A DNA stretch of 64,000 bases from Leptobrachium leishanense (lineage: Eukaryota > Chordata > Amphibia > Anura > Megophryidae), in the NCBI GenBank assembly GCA_009667805.1, contig CM019063.1, forward strand, positions 406,912,959-406,976,958, in the 5' to 3' direction. Positions 25,469 to 36,219 of this stretch are shown piece by piece (within the stretch, counting starts at the first letter, position 1; each line of letters starts with the position of its first letter). The translations under genes were made by a program, and so were the position numbers. The notes under the pieces were generated by a model. That model saw nothing but the letters and a program-made list of their open reading frames with translations. It was not told the origin of the DNA and ran no database searches.

Positions 25469-26233
25469 TAGGCTTGTGCACCGATTTTTTTTTCGGTTCG
25501 ATTCGGTTCGATTTGTTCGGATGTTTAAAATTTTCGATTCGGCTCGTTTCGACCGATTTCTGTTTCGATTCGGTTCGGTTCGGCTCGTTTTTCGTGTACA
25601 TTTTTTTTTTCGGAATATTGACCATTTTTCGTGTTTTCGGGTCACTTTGCTGGTTTTTTGTATCGACTTTTCGGAAATTTCGTAAATTTTCGTTTTTTCG
25701 GAACGTCTGTTCTCCTCGTTTCAAAGTGTCTACGATAATTGTGGCGATTCTATCGGTTTTTTTTTGTTAAATAAAGATCCTTTTTTTCTTATGAATAATT
25801 GAATATACATTTCACAACTTTATTTAATCATATTAAAATGGTATGAAAGCCAAGGAACAAAAAAATGAACAAAACGATTTAAAAAACGCTAAACTGACCC
25901 GAATGCCACAAGAAACAAGTGATACGCATTTACAAATACAAAATTTACAGAATCAGCGATATAACCGATATTAGTTAAATATACGATGTCCAGAATTACC
26001 GAAATGGTACCGAAATCACGAATGGAACCGAAATCATGAATAGAGCAAAAATACATTTCGATTTGACACATTTCAAGTCCATTCGAAAAATTCGAAAATT
26101 TTTCGTTTCGGCTCGGAAAACTTTTCGGATCTATCGGTTTTCGGGTCCGACCCGATTCGGAAATTCGGCCGAATCCGAAAACACGAATCGGGAAATTTCG
26201 TGAAAATTCCGAAACCCGAAACGCACATCCCTA
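25469..26233. mobile_element. hAT-like non-autonomous element A, copy 1
   Basis: Begins TAGGCTTGTGCACCG, and the right end reverse-complements to TAGGGATGTGCGTTTCGG. It is flanked by GTGCAGGG / GTGCAGGC (8 bp, one mismatch). Subterminal regions are dense TTCGGTTCG-type arrays. The interior matches copy 2 at 32252-33128, which has an extra segment at about 32515-32640. ORFs across it are low-complexity readings of the TTCG array. Confidence 0.8.
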
Positions 26234-26517
26234 GTGCAGGCCGGGTTGGACCCTGCGGTCCAATATTAAAATGATATGAATCTGATACAGGCGTCAATGG
26301 CAGTGCACCCAAATATTTTGCCTTTGGTGGCAGCAAGTGCCTTCACTCCGTCAGTGGCGTCAATAGGGTTGGTGTCACCCGGTGCGGTTACTCATGTTGT
26401 CACACCACCCCCCCGAGTTTTACGTTTATTTTTATTTTTTAACTACTCTTACTCATAAAGCAGTACTCCCATATAATACTGAATGCTCATAATACACAGC
26501 GCACATTACTGTGAGGT

Positions 26518-26633
26518 TTAAAAAATCTAGAAATAAAGAGACTCTTTACTACAGAATATAATAATAAACGGTTTATTAGATATTGAATTAAAACGGGAAT
26601 ATTTTTAACATTGAAGTCTATGGGGCAAAACAT
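26518..26633 (-). repeat. shared transposon core, reversed copy
   Basis: The minus strand carries AATTCAATATCTAATAAACC followed by GAGTCTCTTTATTTCTAG. It forms an inverted pair with 30512-30625, so about 3.9 kb including both Tc1 elements sits between inverted arms. Confidence 0.7.
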
Positions 26634-26817
26634 TTTCCACACCAAATATACGAAAATTTCCAAAATCACGAAAAATAGTCGATACGAAAAATGAGCCGAA
26701 ACGAAACGAACGGAAACAGAAATTGGCCGAAACGATCCAAAATGAAAATTGTTGAATTACGAACGAAACGAGCCAAAACGAAAATTTTATATCAGCATGT
26801 AGACCTATATATACGTA

Positions 26818-28423
26818 CAGTGGCAAGAAAAAGTATGTGAACCCTTTGGGATTACGTGGAGTTTTGCATGAATTGGTCATAAAATGTGCTCTGATCTTCA
26901 TCTAAGTCACAAAAACTTGAAAAACACAGTCTGCTTAAAATAATACAACCCAAACATGCTTTTATTGAACAGAACTTGTAAACATTCACAGTGCAGGGTG
27001 GAAAAATTATGTGAACCTTTGGACTTAATAACTGGTTGACCCTCCTTTGGCAGCAATAACCTCAACCAAAAGTTTCCTGTAGTTGCAGATCAGACCTGCA
27101 CAACGATCTGGAGTAATTTTGGACCACTCCTCTTCACAAAACTGTTTCAGTGTAGCAATATTCTTGGGATGTCTGGTGTGAATCGCTCTCTTAAGGTCAT
27201 TCCACAGCATTTCAATCGGGTTGAGGTCAGGACTCTGACTGGGCCACTCCAGAAGGCGTATTTTGTTTTGTTGTAGCCATTCTTTTGTTGAATTACTTGT
27301 ATGCTTTGGGTCATCGTCCTGTTGCATCACCCATCCTCTGCAGAGCTTCAGTTGGCGGACAGATGGTCTTACGTTTTCCTGCAAAATGTCTTGATAAACT
27401 CTGGAATTCATTTTTCCATCAATGACAACAATCCGTCCAGGCCCTGAGGCAGCAAAGCAGCCCCAAACCATGATGCTCCCTCAGCCATGTTTTACAGTGG
27501 GGATGAGGTTTTGATGTTGGTGTGCTGTGCCTTTTTTTCTCCACACATAGTGTTGTGTGTTTTTCCAAACAACTCAATTTTGGTTTCATCTGTCCACAGA
27601 ATATTTTGCCAGTAGAGCTGTGGAACATCCAGGTGCTCTTTTGCAAACTTCAAACGTGCTGCAATATTCTTTTTGGACAGCAATGGCTTCCTCCGTGGTG
27701 TCCTCCCATGTACTCCATTCTTGTTTAATGTTTTCCTTATTGTAGATGTGTCAACAAAAATGTTAGCATGTGCCAGAGATTTCTGTAAGTCTTTAGCTGA
27801 CACTCTAGGATTCTTCTTTACCTCATTAAGCATTCTGCACTGTGCTCTTGCGGTCATCTTTACAGGACGACCACGCCTAGGGAGAGTAGCAACAGTGCTG
27901 AACTTTCTCCATTTGTAGACAGTCTGTCTTACTGTGGACACATGAACATCAAGGCTTTTGGAGATACTTTTGCTACTTTTGCAGCTTCATGCAAGTCAAC
28001 AATTCTTGATCGTAGGTCTTCTGAGAGCTCTTTTCTGCGAGGCAGGTTCACATCAGGTAGTGCTTCTTGAAACCAGTAAACCCAAAACTTGTGTGTTTTT
28101 AAAAGGGCAGGACAACTTTCAGCAACACATCCAATAATATCACACTGATTGGACTCAAGGTTGGCTCACTCCTGGCTCCAATTAGCTCTTGGAGAAGTCA
28201 TTAGACTAGGGGTTCACATACTTTTTCCACCCAGCACTGTGAATGTTTACATGTTCTGTTCAAAAAACACATGAAAACATATAATGTTTGTGTTGTATTA
28301 TTTTAAGCAGACTGTGTTTTTCAAATTGTTGTGACTTAGATGAAGATCAGAGCACATTTTATGACCAATTCATGCAAAACTCCACGTAATCCCAAAGGGT
28401 TCACATACTTTTTCTTCCCACTG
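26818..28423 (-). mobile_element. full-length Tc1-like transposon with long terminal inverted repeats
   Basis: TA at 26816-26817 and 28424-28425 flanks inverted ends starting CAGTGGCAAGAAAAAGTATG (right end has one mismatch: CAGTGGGAAG). The inverted similarity extends over about 200 bp with internal repeats (GTGAACC(C)TTTGG), the IR/DR type. Length 1606 bp is normal for Tc1. Confidence 0.9.
27025..28052 (-). pseudogene. Tc1 transposase pseudogene
   Basis: Minus strand. The N-terminal part ([18 protein letters not shown], then [13 protein letters not shown], then [18 protein letters not shown]) is the paired-like helix-turn-helix with its GRPR-type AT hook. The first catalytic Asp is in ILWTDETKIELF, the second in [19 protein letters not shown], and the Glu in [14 protein letters not shown]. 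It ends AAKGGSTSY. Defects seen: a frame change after VDLHEAAK near 28000, a frame change near 27520-27540, and a TGA where the family has a Gly codon (KHG*GSIMVWGC, near 27481). The catalytic residues are all present, but the gene cannot make a full protein. Confidence 0.9.
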
Positions 28424-28447
28424 TATATATCAACACGCAGATATATA

Positions 28448-29695
28448 CACTATATTGCCAAAAGTATTCACTCACCCATCCAAATAATCAGAATCTGGTG
28501 TTCCAATCACTTCCATGGCCACAGGTATATAAAATCAAGCACCTAGGCATGCAGACTGTTTTTACAAACATTTGTGAAAGAATCGGTCGCTCTCAGGAGC
28601 TCAGTGAATTCCAGTGTGGAACTGTGATAGGATGCCACCGGTGCAACAAATCCAGTTGTGAAATTTCCTCGCTCCTAAATATTCCACAGTCAACTGTCAG
28701 CTGTATTATAAGAATGTAGAAGTGTTTGGGAACGACAGCAACTCAGCCACGAAGTGGTAGGCCACGTAAACTGATGGAGCGGGGTCAGCGGATGTTGAGG
28801 CGCATAGTGCGAAGAGGTTGCCAACTTTCTGCAGAGTCAATCGCTACAGACCTCCAAACTTCATGTGGCCTTCAGATTAGCTCAAGAACAGTGCGCAGAG
28901 AGCTTCATGGAATGGGTTTCCATGGCCAAGCAGCTGCATGCAAGCCATACATCACCAAGTGCAATGCAAAGCGTTGGATGCGGTGGTGTAAAGCATGCCG
29001 CCACTGGACTCTAGAGCAGTGCAGACGCGTTCTCTGGAGTGACGAATTGTGCTTCTCCATTTGGCAATATGATGGACAAGTCTGGGTTTGGCGGTTGCCA
29101 GGAGAACGGTACTTGTCTGACTGCATTGTGCCAAGTGTAAAGTTTGGTGGAGGGGGGATTATGGTGTGGGGTTGTTTTTCAGGAGCTGGGCTTGGCCCCT
29201 TAGTTCCAGTGAAAGGAACTCTGAATCCTTCAGCATACCAAGACATTTTGGACAATTCCATGCTCCTAACTTTGTGGGAACAGTTTGGAGCTGGTTCCTT
29301 CCTCTTCCAACATGACTGTGAACCAGTGCACAAAGCAAGGTCCATAAAGACATGGATGACAGAGTCTGGTGTGGATGAACTTGACTGGCCTGCACAGAGT
29401 CCTGACCTCAACCCGATAGAACACCTTTGGGGTGAATTAGAGGGGAGACTGAGAGCCAGGCCTTCTCGTCCAACATCAGTGTGTGACCCCACAAATGCGC
29501 TTATGGAAGAATGGTCAAAAATTCCCATAAACACACTCCTAAACCTTGTGGACAGTCTTCCCAGAAGAGTTGAAGCTGTTATAGCTGCAAAGGGTGGACC
29601 AACGTCATATTGAACCCTATGGATTAGGAATGGGACGTCACTTAAATTCATATGCGAGTCAAGACAGGTGAGCGAATACTTTTGGCAATATAGTG
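28448..29695 (+). mobile_element. second Tc1-like transposon, different family, near-intact
   Basis: TA at 28446-28447 and 29696-29697. Ends start CACTATATTGCCAAAAGTAT on both sides, differing once in the first 29 bases. It lies 24 bp after the previous Tc1. Length is 1248 bp. Confidence 0.9.
28549..29613 (+). pseudogene. Tc1 transposase with a single nonsense codon
   Basis: One frame runs from ATG 28549 to TGA 29611-29613 (354 codons), interrupted only by TAG at 28717-28719, probably a mutated Trp or similar codon before [17 protein letters not shown]. The upstream half holds the first helix-turn-helix (RSQELSEFQCGTVIGC, then LLNIPQSTVSCII). Downstream are the GRPRK hook, the second helix-turn-helix ([20 protein letters not shown]), [10 protein letters not shown] (first Asp), [13 protein letters not shown] (second Asp) and [14 protein letters not shown] (Glu). 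The spacing between second Asp and Glu is 34 residues, so DD34E is complete. There is no frameshift by eye. If the TAG is a recent lesion, other genomic copies may be active. Confidence 0.9.
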
Positions 29696-30511
29696 TATAT
29701 ACACCCACCCACAAACCTCAGACCATATATACACATACGCACATGGGGAGGTAGCATGTGGACAATCTCAACTAAATGCGCCCCCCCCCCCAATTTGGCT
29801 GATCCCTCGAGAAGAAATGTTGAACCCGACAGAGCAGAGAATATATATATTATTCTCTCCTCTATCGGGTTCAACATTTCTTCTGCAGGGATCAGCCAAA
29901 TGGGGGGGCAATTAGTTGCCAAAATGTGTGTGTAATACAAGTCTGGATATATATATATTTATAAGAATACAGATATATATCTTATATATATATATATATA
30001 TATCATACCTGCCATTACCTTCCCCTATAAATTTGCTAAAAATATACACACAAAAAAACAAACCACTACCTGAGACCCCGCACAGCCCACATGCCACCCC
30101 CCTCTACCTGGCTGAATGTATCTAATATATATAATTCAATACATTCAGCCAGGTAGCGAAAGAAAGAAAAAAGGTTTTATTTTATGTTCATGGGGACATT
30201 TAAAAATGTCCTCAGATTTTATTTTTTTTAGAAATGTGTCGCCTTACCTTAGCCTGGTGGTCAGTGGGGGCTCCCTGGATCCTGGTGGGGGCTGGGGGGT
30301 CTGCCGTGGTCGCAGTGGCTCGCTCCCTGACTGCCTGTCTCTGCCACATGCACCTGGGCGGCTAGCCCGCACAGTCATCTGTCATCCGGCAGCCGCATGC
30401 TCCTTGCTCCTCAATGCTCCTCAAGGGGATCCTTGGGAGGCCCCTGCAGGCTGCCCTCTACAGTGCCTGATTAGAGGGCCGTGTCTGCCTGATGTTTTAG
30501 TAACAAGAATG
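29696..30511. other. remainder of hAT-like element B: hairpins, TA microsatellite, GC-rich block
   Basis: A hairpin with arms of about 50 bp spans 29783-29912 (GGCTGATCCCT...GAACCCGA / complement). (TA)n lies at 29983-30003. An 18-bp perfect inverted pair CTACCTGGCTGAATGTAT / ATACATTCAGCCAGGTAG lies at 30103-30155. The segment 30230-30500 is GC-rich and not recognised. Confidence 0.5.
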
Positions 30512-31556
30512 TTTTATCCCATAGGCTTCAATGTTAAAAATATTCCCGTTTTAATTCAATATCTAATAAACCGTTGCTTATAATATTCTGTAGTAAAGAG
30601 TCTCTTTATTTCTAGATTTTTTATACTTTTTTAAAAAAAAAAATTCGAACTTTTGGCGAACATCCCAAAAAGTTCGAAGTTCGCAAACTTTCGAACTGCC
30701 AATGTTCGAATCGAACGCCGAACTGATCGAACCGAACAGCTCATCCCTATTCAGAAAGCAGGCAGTTCACCAAAATTTGGCTAATTGCCTGCAAATACAG
30801 TGCCTGTTTGACGGCAGTGACATCCCCATAGAGAAGCAATGGTTAACCTATTCAGAGAACACCGAACAGCAGTGAAATGTCAGAGAAATGCCCTGATGTT
30901 CCGTGGTTTCATTCGGCAGGTTTATTCAGGCTTTTCCCAAAGCTTTCTATGTTGAAAGTATTCTCGTTTTTATCCAGTATCTAATAATAAACCGTTTATT
31001 CTTTTAATCTGCAGCAAAACTAATCTTTACTTATTTTTTACGATCTTTTAGGCATTTTTCAGGATTTTTTCAACAAAAAAATTCCAGGTTTTTTTTAAAT
31101 AGCAGTTTTCCTTTTAGCTGTAACAGACCTTTTTATTATCATTCACAGGACCTTATATGTTAATTTCAGACATTTTCGTTAAGCAGTTTTTTTGCAAACA
31201 TAGTTTGATTTTTACACGTTCAATAAAAAAAATTGTTGTTTTTTTGTACCCCATTCGTCGGCTTGTCGGCTTTTTCCGGCGGCTGGTCGGCACTGCGTTC
31301 GGCGGATTGTCGGCTTTTTCCTGACATGTTCAGCGTGTTTTTTTGCGGCGGTTCCTAGTGATCCGATACTTCGGATCGTATCGGCTGCATTTTTTGGCAG
31401 TTTTGCGGCAGATTTTTGAGTCCCTTCCCTACACTCTGGGGACCCTGTGGTAAATGCTGAACTCACCGCATGATTTGGAAATTTGATTCTCCAAAGTGCG
31501 GGGAACGAGAGAGCACCGAAATGTCGGCAACATTTCGGTGCTCTGAACAACCCCTT

Positions 31557-32243
31557 TTGAGTATAACAGTTTCGAAAATGTGAGAAATCAAACCAACCAT
31601 AGCTTATTCTCTAAATAATCTATAAAGAATTCAGGTTTTAAGATAAATTTGCCCGTCTAGTTAGATTAATAGTATATATTTATCTGCAACAAATTTTGGC
31701 TGAACGAACTTCACACAATTAGAACCCAAATGTGAATTAGAAGGTAAATTTTCCTTTAATGTCATTGCATATACTGAGCCCTATTCCAATTCTGGGGGGG
31801 GGGTGGCTCACTCCTCTTCACTGCTGAGCCATTTCACTTCTTTGTGCTGAGCTTATTTTGACTGTTTTGTGCTCATCGTGTTTAAGTGGGATTTGAAGTC
31901 ACGTTTCAGTATAGGACCCAGACAAATTATATATCCTTATTTTCAGTAGACTCGGCGGGTTCATAATATATCATTATTATATGTATACGTCATGTCCCGC
32001 CAGAATGCTACAACAAAAATATTTAAAAATGTGAATTTCTATTCCGAATTTAATCATGTACATAATGTAAAATTATTTTTTCACATTTTATCATCTAAAA
32101 CTTTGTGGTTATATATTCTATTGGGCACTCTTGATAAAAAAAATAGAAATGGGAACCTGTTACTTTATTTTTCTGGGAAAATACGTGATTTTAACTAAAA
32201 CTGAAAAAACTATTTTTTGTTATAATTCATAAAACACAATGTG
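31557..32243 (-). repeat. piggyBac-like element fragment, reversed
   Basis: From about 31808, CTTCACTGCTGAGCCATTTC is the reverse complement of the right end of the copies at 4950 and 37377. Internal matches follow (GACTTCAAATC, TATATAATTTGTC, CATAACATATCAT-like). The rest of the region is AT-rich. The left border is not defined; the TTAA is not clear here. Confidence 0.45.
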
Positions 32244-32251
32244 CCACAAAT

Positions 32252-33128
32252 TAGGCTTGTGCACCGATTTTTTTTCGGTTTGATTCGGTTCGATTTGTTC
32301 GGATGTTTAAAAATTTCGATTCGGCTCGTTTCGACCGATTTCTGTTTCGATTCGGTTCTGTTCGGCTCGTTTTTCGTGTACATTTTTTTTTCAGAATATC
32401 GACCATTTTTCGTGTTTTCGGGTCACTTTGCTCGTTTTTTGTATCGACTTTTCGTGATTTCGGAAATTTTCGTTTTTTCGGAACGTCTGTTCTCCTCGTT
32501 TCAAAGTGTCTAATTCTATTTGTTTTGACGTAAACTACTATGGTTTACTTTTTTTATACTTTATATCTTTTTTTATAATAAATTTTTGGGTTTTTTTCGG
32601 ATCCGATAATTCATTCCGTCGATACGATAATTCTGGCGATTCTATCGTGTTTTTTTTTTATTAAATAAAGATCCTTTTTTTCTTATGAATATACATTTCA
32701 CAACTTTATTTAATCATATTAAAATGGTATGCAAGCCAAGGAACAAAAAAAATGAACAAAACGATTTAAAAAACGCTAGACTGACCCGAATGCCACAAGA
32801 AACAGAGTGATACGCATTTACAAATACAAAATTTACAGAATCAGCGATATAACCGATAACAGTTAAATATACGATGTCCAGAATTACCGAAATGGAACCG
32901 AAATCACGAATGGAACCGAAATCATGAATAGAGCAAAAATAAATTTCGATTTCACACATTTCAAGTCCAATCGAAAAATCCGAAATTTTTTCGTTTCAGC
33001 TCGGAAACTTTTCGGATCTGTCGGTTTTCGGGTCCGATCCGATTCGGAAATTCGGCCGAATCCGAAGACACAAATCGGGAAATTTTGTGAAAATTCCGAA
33101 ATTCCGAAACCCGAAACGCACATCCCTA
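32252..33128. mobile_element. hAT-like non-autonomous element A, copy 2
   Basis: Perfect 8-bp target duplication CCACAAAT at 32244-32251 and 33129-33136. The ends TAGGCTTGTGCACCG and (right, reverse complement) TAGGGATGTGCGTTTCGG match copy 1. TTCG-rich subterminal arrays occur on both sides. No coding capacity. Confidence 0.9.
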
Positions 33129-33141
33129 CCACAAATACAAT

Positions 33142-34383
33142 CAGGGTTATTCAGAGAGATCCGAAAAGTTACTGCATGTTTGGTGACTTTTCGTTCCCTG
33201 CAATTCGGAGCGAGTCCTAGTTCGCCGACCCTGCGGTGTATTCAGCAAGCACCGCGGGGCCCCCTAGTGCAGGGAAAACTCACCGCAAACCCGCAGAACA
33301 CTCACCGAACACTCATGGAAAACCCGCAGAAAACACCGCAAAAACCAAGCCGAAAACGCAGGAAAAATCCGAGCAGCAGTCGATCACAGCGCAGAGCAGC
33401 CACTGGAAAAAGTCGACAAGGAGATGAAAAAAAAAACAGGTCGCTTGAAATTTGAAATGCTGTTTGCTAAAAAAAACACTGAACGAAAATGTCTGGAATT
33501 TACATATAAGATCCAATGAATATTAATAAAAAGGTCTGTTACAGGAAAATGAAAAAAACTATTTAAATTTTTTTTAAGAAGAAATTGACAAAAAAAATCC
33601 CAAAAGATCCTTAAAAAATTCTAAAAAAAGAGACTTTTTACTGCAGAATAAAATGCTAAACGGTTTATTAGATATTGAATTAAAACTGGAATATTTTTAA
33701 CATTGAAGCCTATGGGATTCACCTGAATAAACCTGCCGAATTAGGCTGGGGTCAGACGAGCGTGATTTCTACGGGCTGTACGTCCGTGCAGTACGGACAT
33801 CGTCAGTACGGATGACGCAGTAGTGGTCACACAGTCCGTTTTTTCACTGAAGTTATTTTTGACGGATGTAGGAGGGAAAAATGAATTACAATGAAAAAAC
33901 ATTCTGTCCGTCAAAAATGCTGGACGTATAAATGCAGTCCGTCTGACCATGCTCCATCACTCACACACAAAGCTATGCAGACGTTGTGGACGCAGCGCAC
34001 TCCGCACGTCCGTTCTAGCAGTATTACGTTCTTGCCTAACCTGCGTCCGTTTGCCGCGGCCGTTGTGCGTCCGCAGTTCAGTGCGGACGTACTTCATGTG
34101 TCAGGCTCCAATGGACTTTCTTTCATGCTATCACGGATGTACTTTTAGGCGCAATCACGGACGTGAACACTACGCTCGTCTGACACCAGCCTTAAACCAC
34201 CGAACAGCAGGGCACTTCACTGACATTCCTCAGCTGTTTGGTGTTCTCTGAATAGACGAAGCATTGCTTCTCTATGGGGGATTTCACTGCCCTCGAACAT
34301 GCACCGTACGTGCAGGCAACTCGCCTGAATTTAGTGAATTGCCGAATGGCCCCGTATGCTGAATTTCAGTGTCCGGTTACATT
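33142..34383. mobile_element. Harbinger-like F1 MITE interrupted by an F3 MITE
   Basis: Starts CAGGGTTATTCAGAGAGATC six bases after the target duplication of element A. The family core is on the minus strand (33600-33715). The interior is split at TTA 33741 by the F3 copy 33744-34191. The right terminal repeat is missing: after GGTTACATTTGG the sequence changes to piggyBac-like material. Confidence 0.65.
33744..34191. mobile_element. Harbinger MITE F3, 448 bp
   Basis: Starts GGCTGGGGTCAGACGAGCGT and ends CGCTCGTCTGACACCAGCC, with TTA at 33741-33743 and 34192-34194. It is about 98% identical by eye to the copy at 61817-62265. Non-coding. Confidence 0.9.
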
Positions 34384-34449
34384 TGGCTGGGCTGACATCC
34401 AAGATCGATTGGTGCCAGATTGCGGTACTGGTACCTAAGGGGTTAAGAG
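34384..34449. repeat. piggyBac-like fragment, left of the hAT insertion
   Basis: GGCTGACATCCAAGAT is shared with 60402-60420. The sequence continues after the hAT insertion at 37810 (CTGTGACCCTTTACC, GGGGAGATAGAGGGGTC), again as in 60440-60520. Confidence 0.5.
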
Positions 34450-34974
34450 TAGGGATGAGCCGAACACTCCCCAAGTTCGGTTCGAAGCCGAACCCGAACT
34501 TTCCAAATGTTCTGGTCTGAACCCGAACCCGAACTCGGACCCCATACAAGTCAATGGGGCTGAAAATTCGGTTTTTAGAGTGCCCTCCAAGAGGGCATAT
34601 ATGCTAGATATTTGCCATAAAAAGTGTATGGGGGTCTGGGTAGTGCCCTGGGGGACAGGAAACAAGGACAAAAATTTTAAAAAAAAAACGTTTTTAAAGG
34701 GACAGTGAGTTTTCCATGAAAAAAAGGTTAAAAATAAAAACGAAAAATTCCTTCAAATATCGTGCCTCGGAGGTCCCCATAACCTGCCCGTGAAGTGGCA
34801 GATTTCTAGGATGTATAGAAATATGTAAAAACCAAAAAATGACATTTCAAATTACGGTAAATGCTTTTCCTTTAATCTATCCATAAACAACTGCTTGGGG
34901 CGGCAGTCTGTATGAAAAGAGGAGACATTTTCGGACACGCAGAAAAAGTTTACTGATTTTTTGGCGGTGAAGAG

Positions 34975-35726
34975 CAGGAGAATGACTGGAGAATGGAAAA
35001 TTCTAGGTCAAAATAGCCAAACCAGAAAAATTCTCCCATTTAGGCTAGGGTCAGACTAGCGAATTTTTAACATGCGTTTAGGCGCACTTAATCACGGCCG
35101 CACTAGCAGCAAATGACGGGCAATGACGGCCAATATACGAAGTACGGTCGCACAAAAGTCCGGCTGCGCAACGCAAGTGGAAAATGAACGCATTTTTTCA
35201 AGAACGCAGAACCGCTAGTACGGATGTACAGAGTGCGCTGCGTCCACTAGCGGCGTGTGTGAGTGATTTGGAGACGTCAGACCCTGCTCATGTCCGGCCA
35301 ACATAACGTCCAGACACCCAAAGTTTCCTGGTTTGGATCCGTAAAAAATCACGCACAAAAATGCGCATCGTATGACTGTTTTCGCGCATTCCGTGAAAAA
35401 ATAAGGCAATGTGTTCGGACGCACTTTTTGACGGTCGCTGTGAAAAATGCGTTAGTCTGACCCTAGCCTTATCTCACTTTCCAAATCGGCTATTTGGTCC
35501 AGATTGTTCTCTTTTCCTGCCATTCTCCTGGTTTTCACCTTCTCTGAACAACCCTGAGAGAGAGGTGAAAGCCAGGAGAAATGGCAGGAGAAGAGAACAA
35601 TCTAGACCAAATAGCCAATTTGGAAAGTGAGTTAAATGGGAGAATTTTCCTGGTTCGGCTATTTTGACCTAGAATTTTCACTTCTCCAGTTATTCTCCTG
35701 CTTTTCACCGCTCTCTGAATAACCCT
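34975..35726. mobile_element. two adjoining F2 palindromic MITEs, the first split by F3
   Basis: The first copy (about 34975-35556) lacks its left end and is broken at CTCCCATT/TA by the F3 MITE at 35043. Its right end is CTCTGAACAACCCTG. The second starts directly with AGAGAGAGGTGAAAGCCAGG and ends CTCTCTGAATAACCCTG at about 35726, lacking the outer CAGGGTTATTC. Confidence 0.65.
35043..35468. mobile_element. Harbinger MITE F3, 426 bp
   Basis: GGCTAGGGTCAGACTAGCGA start, GTCTGACCCTAGCC end, TTA flanks at 35040-35042 and 35469-35471. It belongs to the same subgroup as 13621 and 38477 (shared CCGGCCAACATAACGTCCAG). Confidence 0.9.
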
Positions 35727-35766
35727 GTGAATGTTTAATCGCGAGGTGAAAAATAACATTGCTTAA

Positions 35767-36181
35767 GGCTGGGGTCAGACGAGCGCAGTTATCACGTCCG
35801 TGTTGCCGCACATTTGTACCTCCGTGGCAGCATTGCATTCTGACCAATGGAGCCCCACACACGAAGTACGTCCGCACGGAAGTGCGGATGCATGGCGGAC
35901 GCAGCAAACGGACGCAGGTTAGGCAATAACGTAATACTGCTAGAACGGACGTGCGGAGTGCGCCACGTCCGCAACGTCCGTGTAGCTTTGTATGTGAGTG
36001 ATGAAACGAGGTCAGATGGACTGCATTTATACGTCCAGCATTTTTGACGGACAGAATGTTTTTTCATTTTAATTTATTTTCCCTGCTACATCAGTCAAAA
36101 AATACGTCAGTGAAAAAAATGGACTGTTTGGCCACTACCTTGTTGTCAGTCCGTACAAAATGCGCTCATCTGACCCTAGCC
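35767..36181. mobile_element. Harbinger MITE F3, 415 bp
   Basis: GGCTGGGGTCAGACGAGCGC start, CTGACCCTAGCC end; left flank TAA, right flank TTA. It is of the 33744/61817 subgroup in reverse orientation. Confidence 0.85.
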
Positions 36182-36219
36182 TTAGATGTTATTTTGAATT
36201 TTTTTCAAACACAAGTTAA

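Larger units (their letters stand above)
24829..30749. mobile_element. hAT-like non-autonomous element B, copy 1 (with nested insertions)
   Basis: Ends are TAGGGATGATCCGAAC on the left and, reverse-complemented, TAGGGATGAGCTGTTCGGTT on the right. Flanks ATTCAGAA / (A)TTCAGAA give a 7-8 bp target duplication as in hAT elements. Subterminal sequence is packed with TTCG/CGAA motifs. Blocks such as GAGTGCCCTGCAAGAGGGCA and CTGCTTGGGGCGGCAGCCTG are shared with copy 2 (34450-37801). It holds element A (25469-26233) and two Tc1 elements. No hAT transposase is seen. Confidence 0.75.
24730..31556. mobile_element. Harbinger-like F1 MITE split by a 5.9-kb nested insertion
   Basis: The two outer parts, 24730-24828 and 30750-31556, join to a single F1 copy comparable to 41665-42436: AGTTATTCAGAGAGAGCTGA on the left, and the right end reads GGTGCTCTGAACAACCCC. 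The break lies within TATTCAGAAAGCAG, which is intact in the 41665 copy. The inserted block is the hAT-like element 24829-30749. Confidence 0.75.

Noticed and set aside
25453..25770. Phe/Arg-rich ORFs in TTCG arrays (also 32241-32533)
   Set aside because: Low-complexity translation of subterminal arrays in hAT-like element A.
28905..29714. 269-codon ORF on the minus strand
   Set aside because: It is the antisense reading of the Tc1 transposase at 28549-29613, which has clear family motifs on the + strand.
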